Below are positions 17,404-24,418 of a stretch of 64,000 bases of DNA, piece by piece. Both the position numbers and the translations under genes were made by a program. The DNA is taken from NCBI GenBank assembly GCA_019510125.1, contig JAEKKX010000017.1, positions 1 to 64,000 on the forward strand, given 5' to 3'. The notes under the pieces were generated by a model, which did no database searches, had not been told where the DNA came from, and saw only the letters and a program-made list of their open reading frames with translations. The DNA comes from Lysobacterales bacterium. Lineage in GTDB: Bacteria; Pseudomonadota; Gammaproteobacteria; Xanthomonadales; Xanthomonadaceae. Each line of letters starts with the position of its first letter. The stretch's first letter is position 1.

Positions 17404-17718
17404 TCAGGTCGCGGCGCCCTCGACGCCGACCAGCACCAGGCAGGCCGCCAACGCTGCGACGAGCACCAGTTGCATCCGGTACTGCCAGCAAGCCGCCACG
17501 TGATCCGGGTCCGAGAGCGCATCGGCGCGCGGCAGATGGCGCAGGTGGAACAGATTCAGCACCAGTCCCAGCGGCGAGCCGCCGGCGCGCAGGCCCGCCA
17601 GCGCCTCCGACGACAGTCGGCCTGCCGCCATCGCCCTGCGGATCCGTCGTGCGAGCACGATGTCGTTGACGAACAGGGCCACGAACACGATCAGGGTGAT
17701 GGCGGGCAGGGCGGTCAT
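17404..17718 (-). CDS. Small inner-membrane protein, unknown function
   Basis: 104 residues with two likely membrane helices, one near the start (LIVFVALFVNDIVLA) and one near the end (QLVLVAALAACLVLVGV). A charged loop with RRIRRAMAAGRL lies between. A GTG at 17742 would add eight residues. No ribosome site favours either start. No family recognised. Confidence 0.55.
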   Translation of the reverse strand: MTALPAITLIVFVALFVNDIVLARRIRRAMAAGRLSSEALAGLRAGGSPLGLVLNLFHLRHLPRADALSDPDHVAACWQYRMQLVLVAALAACLVLVGVEGAAT

Positions 17719-17776
17719 GGCGGTTGTTGTCGGAGGGGGCACGGGTTGTTGCGTTCGGGCGGACGTGGCGTCGGTT

Positions 17777-18040
17777 TCAGTCGACGCGTCTGCGAGATGC
17801 CATGGCGCGCCACTTGCGCCATGCCCACAGGCACGCCCCGAACAGCAGGGTCGGCGCGATGGCGATGATCGTCACCAGCGCCGCGATGTTCGGGATGGGC
17901 AGACCCGTGCCGCCATGATAGAGCGCCGTGCTCTTGCCGCTCATCACACGCGTGACGATGGCGAACACGAAGCTCGCGATCGACAGCCCGAACAGCGTGT
18001 AGGCCGTGAAGCGGAAGAGTCTGGAATCTTTCAGGGCCAT
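17777..18040 (-). CDS. Small inner-membrane protein, unknown function
   Basis: 87 residues with two hydrophobic stretches: AYTLFGLSIASFVFAIVTRVM (about 12-32) and IAALVTIIAIAPTLLFGACLWAW (about 52-74), then a basic tail (RKWRAMASRRRVD). No recognised family. It lies in a run of same-strand membrane and secreted proteins at 17404-19834. Confidence 0.55.
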   Translation of the reverse strand: MALKDSRLFRFTAYTLFGLSIASFVFAIVTRVMSGKSTALYHGGTGLPIPNIAALVTIIAIAPTLLFGACLWAWRKWRAMASRRRVD

Positions 18041-18245
18041 GGGAGGTGTTCCGGTGCGGTCGACGCATGCGCCTCGCGGCATGGGAGGCATGAAACCGAT
18101 GTCGGGCGTCTCAACGGCGAACCGGCGAATGCCTGCCAGCGTAGCCGAAACCTCGCGGCGCTGTCCCCGGGCCGCGGGCTTCGCAATCGCTGTCATTCCG
18201 CGCCGCAGGCGAGGGGCCTGCTTTCCCGGCCTTTCCGCAGCCCCT
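18041..18245. other. 205-bp spacer with no gene seen
   Basis: It lies between two minus-strand membrane-protein genes. GTCATTCCGCGCCGCAGGCG at 18194-18213 resembles the short dispersed repeats common in these genomes, but only one copy is in the window. Nothing else is recognised. Confidence 0.25.
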
Positions 18246-18644
18246 TCAGGCATCGGCAGGCGCGACCCGCCACAGCGCCGGCGCCACGGCGAAGAAAACG
18301 AGCGATGCGAGATAGACGCCGCCCGAGACCGGGTCGCGCGAGGCGATGTACTCGGCCGGCGAATGGGCGCCGAAGGCCCAGGCGACGCCGAGTTCCGCAC
18401 CGACGAGCAGGCAGAAGGCCGCCATGCCCGCCGCCAAGCGACCGCCGCGACCGAATCCGGGATGCCGCTGCGCGAGACCGCGCGATGCCCAGACGATGAC
18501 GGCGAGCATCACCGGCATCTCCATCAGTTCGGCGACGCGTCCCCCGAAGCGCGGGACGAGGAGGGGAATACGGATGCAGGCCAGCGCGAAGCCGGCGCCG
18601 AAGACCTGCAGGAAGTAGAGCGCGGCGGCGCGGAGGAGGGGCAT
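18246..18644 (-). CDS. Four-helix inner-membrane protein, unknown function
   Basis: 132 residues with about four membrane helices. The start MPLLRAAALYFLQVFGAGFAL leads into the first, and the others are near MPVMLAVIVWASR, LAAGMAAFCLLVGAELGVAWAF and GGVYLASLVFFAVAPALW. Its conserved-looking loop (PRFGGRVAELMEMP) suggests a real family, but I cannot name it. Confidence 0.65.
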   Translation of the reverse strand: MPLLRAAALYFLQVFGAGFALACIRIPLLVPRFGGRVAELMEMPVMLAVIVWASRGLAQRHPGFGRGGRLAAGMAAFCLLVGAELGVAWAFGAHSPAEYIASRDPVSGGVYLASLVFFAVAPALWRVAPADA

Positions 18645-18650
18645 GGGCGG

Positions 18651-19304
18651 TCAAGTCGCCTCACTGCCGGAATCGCTCAGCGCTCGTGCATTCTGTACGA
18701 GATACTGACGCCCGTCTTCCATTGCCGCTGCGACGAAGGCAGGAAGCAGTGGAGATCCGCAGGCTTTCAGTGCACAGAGTGCTGCGATTCTCTGGTACTC
18801 GTGACCGCTGTTCCAGGCGGTCTGCGCCAGCGCCGCGGTGCGAGGCGATTTGATGTCGCCCAATGCAAGCAGGGCGCGTCGCCGGACGTATTCATCAGAA
18901 TCTTCCGCAAGCTCGGTGAGCAGCGCCTCCACGTCGTCGGGCGGAGCTTGGGTTTTGGACAGGCGATGTGCGATCTGCCATTTGGCGTCGCTTTCACCCG
19001 TTTGAAGTGCGACACGGGCGAAAGCAGTCAGGATTTCCGGTCGTTCCGCGAGTATTCCTGCAATGATTTCGCATTCATTGTCTCTTGCGAGCAGATAGAG
19101 GATGGACTCGATGCCGCTCTCGCCGAGATGAGCCAGTGCGTCTTCCCGTGACAGGACATCCGTCACGGCCGCATAGATCGATGGCCAATCGGAATAGTCG
19201 CATTCCCACTCGCCCGATCGCTTTTCCGGCGGATGGTCGGAGGCCCATCTGCGGAATCGTGATTCCTCCCGTTTGACCAAAAGGATGTTTCCCTTGGGTT
19301 TCAT
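18651..19304 (-). CDS. Cytoplasmic HEAT-like repeat protein, unknown function
   Basis: 217 residues with no signal peptide. From about residue 85 on it shows helical repeats such as DSDEYVRRRALLALGDIKSP and EYQRIAALCALKACGSPLLP, typical of HEAT/PBS-lyase solenoids that bind other proteins. The N-terminus (MKPKGNILLVKREESRFRRW) is not recognised. The coding sequence is visibly less GC-rich than its neighbours, hinting at later acquisition. It starts 5 bp after the gene at 19310-19834 and may be co-transcribed with it. Confidence 0.65.
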   Translation of the reverse strand: MKPKGNILLVKREESRFRRWASDHPPEKRSGEWECDYSDWPSIYAAVTDVLSREDALAHLGESGIESILYLLARDNECEIIAGILAERPEILTAFARVALQTGESDAKWQIAHRLSKTQAPPDDVEALLTELAEDSDEYVRRRALLALGDIKSPRTAALAQTAWNSGHEYQRIAALCALKACGSPLLPAFVAAAMEDGRQYLVQNARALSDSGSEAT

Positions 19305-19309
19305 GGCAT

Positions 19310-19834
19310 TCAGGGCCGGCTGTCGTAGGTGCCCCGGATCGTTGTCCGCTCGCCGTCGGCTTCGATCGCGACATCGACGCGATATACCGCGCCGTCCTCG
19401 GAGCGCGCGATGCGCTTGCGCGGCAGTACCCGCACGGTGATGCCGTCGCCCCGGTACGTACCCGCGTAGGTCACGTCCGGATGCGAGGCCCGCGATTGCC
19501 GCAGCACGCGGTGGGTCTCGCCGTTGAAGCTGACGAAGGCGCCGTCCTCCGGCGCACCGCAGCGATCGGTGAAGAACGCGATCGTCTGCCGGTGTTCGAG
19601 ATTGCGCAGGCAGGTGGCACGGGCGGCGGGATCCTCGTTCACCGCGCAGTAGCGCTCGTCGTAGGGACGATTCCCCGGTGTGCGTTCGGTGGTGATGGTC
19701 GCGGCGACGCAATCGCTGCCGGGGTCGTCGGTGGGGACGATGGCGGCAGAGGCGGTGGTGGTTGCAAGCAGAAGGAGCGCGGCGAGCGTCGCCTGCACCG
19801 GACGCGGAATCCGCATAAAGCGGCCAGATGGCAT
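19310..19834 (-). CDS. Secreted protein, unknown function
   Basis: 174 residues with a signal peptide (RPVQATLAALLLLATTTASA, cleaved after residue 30). The mature part has four cysteines (DCVAAT, RYCAVNED, ATCLRN, DRCGAPE), which may pair as two disulfides in the periplasm. Its end (VDVAIEADGERTTIRGTYD) suggests a beta-rich domain. An alternative ATG at 19816 would shorten it by six residues. Family not recognised. Confidence 0.65.
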   Translation of the reverse strand: MPSGRFMRIPRPVQATLAALLLLATTTASAAIVPTDDPGSDCVAATITTERTPGNRPYDERYCAVNEDPAARATCLRNLEHRQTIAFFTDRCGAPEDGAFVSFNGETHRVLRQSRASHPDVTYAGTYRGDGITVRVLPRKRIARSEDGAVYRVDVAIEADGERTTIRGTYDSRP

Positions 19835-20195
19835 GGGTTCGTGTCCTGAAGTCTGCACTCGTCGCATATGGGAGTGGGCGTTGCCCGGTCGGCCGTCACG
19901 CGGTGCAGCGTAGCGCATCGGGCGTCTATCCGACGACGGCGCACAGGTCCTGTCGCGACGCGCCCCGCGCCCGGCGGCAGATCGAGGCGCCTTGAGTTCG
20001 GATCTCGACGACGATTTCGACAACCTGGACGACAGCATCGAAATCGATGGCGCCGAGTGCCGGTTTCATGGTTGCCGCTTCGTGGAGAACCGCTTCCGGC
20101 CCGAGAATTCACCAGACCCTGTGTCGGGGATGCGCCTGGCGCGTCAGCAGGCGGAATATGCCTTAGCATGTCGCAACCCCCGCAGAGGTCGACGC
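19835..20195. other. 361-bp divergent spacer
   Basis: No independent gene is convincing. From a TTG at 19992 the sequence is open in frame with the 207-residue gene and would encode an acidic stretch (SSDLDDDFDNLDDSIEIDG), but no ribosome site supports that start. Promoters for both flanking genes should lie here; none is clear. Confidence 0.35.
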
Positions 20196-20819
20196 ATGGA
20201 GACGAAGTCACCGCCGAAGGTATCGCCCAACAACCCGTGTCCATTCCTGCGTTCCCTCGTGGCCGAGGGGTTGCTCAGCGATCGAACCGCGACCATCGGC
20301 GACGCCACCCGGGCGATCGAGCAGGTCGCTGCAACGGGGCAGGGCAGTCCCGAGTTGCCGGCCTTGGCCATCCGGTTGATCGCGCTTCTCGCGAACGGCC
20401 TCGGTCCTGCGACCATCCTCGACAACGGCTTGCACGGCGTGAAGCTCAACAAGCTGAGGAACGGACCCTTCGACAAGAAGGGCGCAGGATCGCGGATCCT
20501 GGATGCCAAGGGAAAGGTGAACGAGGAAGAGCTTGCGCGGCTCAAGGAATTCGCCAGTCCGAAGACCAAGCCCAATGGCGTGAAGGAACTCGGCCTCGAT
20601 GCGGAGGAGCTGAAGGTGATGATGGACGCCAACTACGAAAGGGCGGCCGGACATCGCCGGGTCATCGACCGCCAGTTGATGAATGGCGAGTGGCCGATTC
20701 TGCTGGAGGTCATGGGCATCGATGGCAAAGACGGACGTTATCTGAGTCTGCGCGAAGTCGGCGCGCTGTTCCGGAAGCGCGAGCTGCCTGCGAGGATGAG
20801 GCGGCAGTTGAAGCGGTGA
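20196..20819 (+). CDS. Unknown 207-residue protein with PCP motif
   Basis: The start at 20196 has AGAGGT 6 bp upstream. The protein begins METKSPPKVSPNNPCPFLRS. A Pro-Cys-Pro followed by LVAEGLLSDRTATIGDATRAI resembles the opening of chloroperoxidase/peroxygenase-type heme-thiolate proteins, where that Cys binds heme iron. However, the EGD/EHD acid motif of that family is not seen, so this is a weak resemblance only. The remainder includes NGLHGVKLNKLRNGPFD and SRILDAKGKVNEEELARLKEF. The gene converges on the cassette array and ends 11 bp before the outer attC. Confidence 0.5.
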   Translation: METKSPPKVSPNNPCPFLRSLVAEGLLSDRTATIGDATRAIEQVAATGQGSPELPALAIRLIALLANGLGPATILDNGLHGVKLNKLRNGPFDKKGAGSRILDAKGKVNEEELARLKEFASPKTKPNGVKELGLDAEELKVMMDANYERAAGHRRVIDRQLMNGEWPILLEVMGIDGKDGRYLSLREVGALFRKRELPARMRRQLKR

Positions 20820-20830
20820 TGGAAAGTACG

Positions 20831-20890
20831 GCCTGACGCCTGAGTTAAGTCGGGCTGCGAAGCGGCGTCGGCTTGAACGAATTGTTAGCC
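20831..20890 (-). repeat. attC recombination site 2 (integron cassette end)
   Basis: 60-bp imperfect palindrome read on the minus strand. It starts with GGCTAAC and ends with GTCAGGC, with near-complementary arms AATTCGTTCAAGCCGA and CCCGACTTAACTCAGGC around a GCTTCGC centre. It overlaps the TAA of the 196-residue cassette gene, as attC sites usually do. It matches attC1 (21479-21538) closely along its length. The outer core reads GTC where an active site has GTT. Confidence 0.85.
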
Positions 20891-21475
20891 GTTAAACGCT
20901 ACATATGCGCGCCAAGCGCCTAAGCCAAAGAGTGTGTATGCGCCGACCACCCCGAGAACGGCCGCAACATGACCAAGCCGACCAATAGTTTGGCTTTTTG
21001 GCCCAAATTCCCGGCCATAACCGGCTTGCGAAACATAGGTTGCGCCTGTGGCAACGGCAGCGGAGAGAACGCCCCAGACAAATAATAGAAGAGATATAGA
21101 AAGAGATGGCAACATCATGTTTGTTTTTGGGTCAGACCAAACGCTACCGATAAACCCAAGAATTGCTACTGAAGCGCCGCCATTTATGAGCAAGGAACTC
21201 TTTAGAGCAGACTGTCCAGTAGTGATGGCGGACCTGAGCATTTCAAGGTCTGTCTCATGGTCTTGCTGTCTTGAAGAAACCCAGGCAGACAAATCTGCTT
21301 TGTAAGCCTCCATTGCCGCTTCACCAGCAGAAACATCTGCTGGGGTAAGCGAAGCAGTCTTTTCAACCTCTTGGACAAAAGCTTGGAGATCGTCAAGCGA
21401 CACCTGCGTAGCGCCGCCTTCTCGTGTTATGCCAATTGTGTTCTTGATGATCTCAAAGACTTCGTTGGTTTTCAT
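20885..21475 (-). CDS. Cassette-borne membrane protein, unknown function
   Basis: 196 residues, visibly lower GC than the flanks. An N-terminal soluble region (about 1-90) is rich in charged residues and probably helical (DDLQAFVQEVEKTASL, RQQDHETDLEMLRSAITTGQ). Three membrane helices follow (near LLINGGASVAILGFIG, SISLLLFVWGVLSAAVATGA and VAAVLGVVGAYTLFGLGAW). The ATG is 4 nt inside the preceding attC core, typical for a cassette. No function recognised; cassette proteins are commonly orphan. Confidence 0.75.
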   Translation of the reverse strand: MKTNEVFEIIKNTIGITREGGATQVSLDDLQAFVQEVEKTASLTPADVSAGEAAMEAYKADLSAWVSSRQQDHETDLEMLRSAITTGQSALKSSLLINGGASVAILGFIGSVWSDPKTNMMLPSLSISLLLFVWGVLSAAVATGATYVSQAGYGREFGPKSQTIGRLGHVAAVLGVVGAYTLFGLGAWRAYVAFNG

Positions 21476-21478
21476 AGC

Positions 21479-21538
21479 GGCTAACGCCTGAATTAAGTCA
21501 ACCCGCGAAGCGAGTTCGGCTTGAATGAATTGTTAGGC
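21479..21538 (-). repeat. attC recombination site 1 (integron cassette end)
   Basis: 60-bp imperfect palindrome, minus strand. It opens with GCCTAAC (RYYYAAC inverse core) and closes with GTTAGCC (GTTRRRY-like core), with AATTCATTCAAGCCGA and TTGACTTAATTCAGGC arms. It lies directly after the 104-residue gene and just before the ATG of the next. The opening matches the type of attC known from Xanthomonas integrons. Confidence 0.88.
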
Positions 21539-21539
21539 A

Positions 21540-21854
21540 TCACCTGCCGCCACGGAGAACTTTGTCGATTTCGATAAGCATGGCGCTATTACGCTTGAGC
21601 TGGTGATAGAGCTCATCAAGCAACTCCTGAGCCTCCGCTGCCGTCTTTTCTCGCTGCTCGGTAGTCTTTTCCTTGACTAGGCGCTTCAAGCGATTGGTGA
21701 TGGTTCTCTTTTTGCCGAGGAAGCTGTAGTCATTCACCGCCCAGTAGATCTCCCCGTACTCGTACTGAGGGTACTTTTTAGCGATGTCACTAATCTTCTT
21801 CCCTTTGCCGAGAAGATCATTCATCGCCTCAAGTTCTGCTTTGCTTATTGCCAT
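21540..21854 (-). CDS. Cassette-borne small protein, possible DNA-binding, unknown function
   Basis: 104 residues, lower GC than the flanking genome. LLGKGKKISDIAKKYPQYEYGEIYWAVND looks like a helix-turn-helix (region about 13-41), and the C-terminal half (TTEQREKTAAEAQELLDELYHQL) is probably a coiled coil. No family recognised. The stop lies at the attC1 edge, and the first ATG sits 28 bp after a GTTAGGC core, so the gene and attC1 form one cassette. Confidence 0.75.
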   Translation of the reverse strand: MAISKAELEAMNDLLGKGKKISDIAKKYPQYEYGEIYWAVNDYSFLGKKRTITNRLKRLVKEKTTEQREKTAAEAQELLDELYHQLKRNSAMLIEIDKVLRGGR

Positions 21855-21881
21855 TAGAGTTCCCTTGGCTTGTGTTGTGAG

Positions 21882-21888
21882 GCCTAAC
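21882..21888 (-). other. Upstream cassette boundary core (GTTAGGC)
   Basis: On the minus strand this 7-bp sequence matches the GTTRRRY crossover core and lies 28 bp upstream of the first cassette gene. It would be the right-hand edge of the array, either a residual attI or the end of a lost attC. No full attC or attI fold is evident beyond it. Confidence 0.55.
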
Positions 21889-22236
21889 TACGATTAGACC
21901 CCAAGGTGGGGTGTAGCGCGGATTGTGTGCTGGTGGGTCGGGAGGCGTCAATTCTTGGGTTTCCCAATGAAATCAAACGGTTAATATTCCATACGGCTGT
22001 GTGCCGACTTGAATCATTGAGGGTGTTATCCGGCGGCGGCGCCGTATAACAGATCGATTCCGGTGCTATCAGGCATGAAAAGGCCGTGTCGGGTCCGGGC
22101 TCGCGTACTCGTGCGGTCGCCGAGGATTGCGTTGCTCGGCGAAAAGCAGGTCCCTCGCTTCGCTCGGGATGACATGGGGGGGTGTGGATGACGTCATGCG
22201 ACCGTGATTCGATAGCGAACGACGATAACCTCGCTA
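21889..22236. other. 348-bp spacer between the cassette array and greB; no integrase
   Basis: No gene is seen. It contains an 11-bp imperfect hairpin (22025-22050; GTTATCCGGCG / CGCCGTATAAC), a GATAGCGA-N12-TCGCTATC hairpin at 22211-22238 that overlaps the greB stop, and TCCCTCGCTTCGCTCGGGAT at 22151-22170, which resembles a common dispersed repeat. An integron integrase gene would be expected here if the array were a complete integron, but none exists. Confidence 0.6.
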
Positions 22237-22737
22237 TCAGCCATAAACGACATCGATGATGTAGAACCTCTGCAGCCCCCCCGGCAACTCCGCCTCGAAT
22301 TCATCGTCGATGCGTTTCTTCAGCATCGCACGTGCAAGCGGGGAGTCGATGCTGATCCAGCCGAGTTTGGCATCGGTCTCGTCGGGGCCGACGATGCGGT
22401 AGCGGCGGGTGTCGCCGGTGACGGTGTGTTCGACTTCGACGGTGGCGCCGAAGAAGACGGCGTTCGGGTCGCTGGGGGCGTCCTCGACCACGCGCAGGTG
22501 CTGCAGGCGCTTGCCGATGTAGCGCACGCGGCGGTCGATCTCGCCGAGCTGTTTCTTGCGGTAGGTGTATTCGGCGTTCTCGGAGCGGTCGCCCTCGGCC
22601 GCGGCGGCGGCGAGGGCTTTCACCACTTCGGGGCGGCGCACGCGCCACAGTTCATCGAGTTCGGCCTTCAGGCGGTCGTGGCCCTCGCGGGTGATGAGGG
22701 CCGTGCTCTTTTCGCCGGGCGGACGCCAGCGCGACAT
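22237..22737 (-). CDS. greB: Transcription elongation factor GreB
   Basis: 166 residues. It enters the RNA polymerase secondary channel and stimulates cleavage of backtracked RNA. The N-terminal coiled coil contains the acidic tip segment [19 protein letters not shown] (about 46-64), and the C-terminal FKBP-like domain contains [32 protein letters not shown] at the start and the YIIDVVYG end fit GreB better than GreA. It lies 10 bp downstream of the HerA-like gene, on the same strand. Confidence 0.95.
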   Translation of the reverse strand: MSRWRPPGEKSTALITREGHDRLKAELDELWRVRRPEVVKALAAAAAEGDRSENAEYTYRKKQLGEIDRRVRYIGKRLQHLRVVEDAPSDPNAVFFGATVEVEHTVTGDTRRYRIVGPDETDAKLGWISIDSPLARAMLKKRIDDEFEAELPGGLQRFYIIDVVYG

Positions 22738-22747
22738 GCGGCGGCGG

Positions 22748-24268
22748 TCAGCGGCGGCTGCCGCCGAACAGGCCGCCGAGGAGGCCGCGCAGGATCTGCC
22801 GGCCGACCTGGCTGCCGACGGTGCGCGCGGTCTGCTTGGCCATGGTCTCGATCATGCCCTGGCGGCGGCTGGTGCCGAACACGGCGTCCTTCACCGCGTC
22901 GCCGAAGCCGTGGCCGTCGTCGTCGGCGTCGTCCTGCGCGCGGGTGCGGGCGGGCGGGGCCTTGGCCTGTTCGGGCGCGGCCTCGACCTTCTTCGCCAGC
23001 ATCTCGGCGGCGGATTCGCGATCGATGCGGGTGTCGTACTTGCCGCCGACCGGGCTGCCGGCGCGGACCTGGGCGCGCTCGGCCTCGGTGATCGCGCCCA
23101 TGCGGCAGCGCGGCGGCGCGATCAGCGTGCGCTCGACCGGCATCGGGATGCCCTTGTCCTGCAGCGTGGAGACCAGCGCCTCGCCGGTGCCGAGCTGGCC
23201 GATGGTGGCGGCGACGTCCAGGCCGGGGTTGGGCACGAAGGTCTCGGCGGCGGTCCTGACCGCCTTCTGGTCGCGTGGGGTGAACGCGCGCAGCGCGTGC
23301 TGGAAGCGGTTGCCGAGCTGGCCGAGGATCTCGTCCGGCACGTCGTCGGGGAACTGCGAGCAGAAGTACACGCCCACGCCCTTGGAGCGGATGATGCGGA
23401 CCACCTGCTCGATCCGCTGCTGCAGCGCCGGCGGGGCGTCGTCGAACAGCAGGTGCGCTTCGTCGAACACGAACACCAGTTTCGGCTTGTCGAGGTCGCC
23501 GACTTCCGGCAGGGTCTCGAACAGTTCCGACAGCAGCCACAGCAGGAAGCTGGAGTACAGCTTGGGCTTGAGGATCAACTGGTCGGCGGCGAGGATGTTG
23601 ACCACGCCGCGGCCGTCGGTGGTGGTGCGCATCAGGTCGCTCAGTTCGAGCGCGGGCTCGCCGAAGAACAGGTCGGCGCCCTCCTGTTCGAGGCGCAGCA
23701 GCGCGCGCTGGATGGCGCCGATCGACTGCGTGCTGACCAGGCCGTAGCGGGTCGAGATGTCCTTGCGCTCGTCGGCGACGAGGCCGAGCAGGGCGCGCAG
23801 GTCCTCGAGGTCCAGCAGCAGCAGGCCGCGGTCGTCGGCGAGCTTGAACACGATGTCGAGCACGCCGGCCTGGGTGTCGTTGAGTTCGAGGATGCGGCCG
23901 AGCAGGATCGAGCCCATCTCGCTGACCGTGGTCCGCACCGGATGGCCGAGCTTGCCGTAGAGGTCCCAGAACACGACCGGGCTGGCCTCGTTGCGGTACT
24001 CGGGGTTGCCCATCATCGCCAGGCGCTGCTGGATCTTCTCGTTCATGGCGCCGGCGGCGGCGAGGCCGGCCACGTCGCCCTTCACGTCGGCCAGGAACAC
24101 CGGGACGCCGATCCGCGAGAAGCCCTCGGCCAGCGTTGTCAGGGTCACGGTCTTGCCGGTGCCGGTGGCCCCGGCGACGAGGCCGTGGCGGTTGCCGAAC
24201 TTCGGCTGCAGGTAGACGTTGCCGGACGTCTCGGTGGTGATGGCCTTGCCGACCAGGATGGGGTCCAT
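22748..24268 (-). CDS. HerA-like ATPase (DUF853 / YjgR family)
   Basis: 506 residues. P-loop Walker A GATGTGKT at 33-40, and Walker [10 protein letters not shown] at 264-271. Family features include [19 protein letters not shown] at the start, [13 protein letters not shown], and a C-terminal tail with a glycine-rich end ([13 protein letters not shown]). E. coli YjgR is the named homologue, with no settled function; HerA proteins are DNA translocases. The tail may be membrane-associated. AGGA lies 6 bp before the ATG. Confidence 0.9.
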   Translation of the reverse strand: MDPILVGKAITTETSGNVYLQPKFGNRHGLVAGATGTGKTVTLTTLAEGFSRIGVPVFLADVKGDVAGLAAAGAMNEKIQQRLAMMGNPEYRNEASPVVFWDLYGKLGHPVRTTVSEMGSILLGRILELNDTQAGVLDIVFKLADDRGLLLLDLEDLRALLGLVADERKDISTRYGLVSTQSIGAIQRALLRLEQEGADLFFGEPALELSDLMRTTTDGRGVVNILAADQLILKPKLYSSFLLWLLSELFETLPEVGDLDKPKLVFVFDEAHLLFDDAPPALQQRIEQVVRIIRSKGVGVYFCSQFPDDVPDEILGQLGNRFQHALRAFTPRDQKAVRTAAETFVPNPGLDVAATIGQLGTGEALVSTLQDKGIPMPVERTLIAPPRCRMGAITEAERAQVRAGSPVGGKYDTRIDRESAAEMLAKKVEAAPEQAKAPPARTRAQDDADDDGHGFGDAVKDAVFGTSRRQGMIETMAKQTARTVGSQVGRQILRGLLGGLFGGSRR

Positions 24269-24418
24269 GCGGAGTCCTCGGATGCGTTCGGGGGATTTTA
24301 TGCGGGATCGGCGGGCGTCGGGGCCGCGCCGGCCGCGATCTGTCCATGACCTTTCGCCGGTTGCCGCCCCGGCCCCCCGGGGCTACCCTGCCAGTCCACA
24401 GCAACCTCCCCCGTGTTC

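Noticed and set aside
19992..20195. Extended start (TTG) for the 207-residue gene
   Set aside because: No ribosome site at the TTG; the ATG at 20196 has AGAGGT upstream and begins the conserved-looking part.
20831..21538. CRISPR array made of the two 60-bp repeats
   Set aside because: Only two copies, 588 bp apart, each at a gene end and each palindromic along its length; this fits attC, not CRISPR.
22211..22238. GATAGCGA-N12-TCGCTATC as terminator of greB
   Set aside because: The stem overlaps the greB stop codon and no T-run follows on the minus strand, so I record it only as a hairpin in the spacer.
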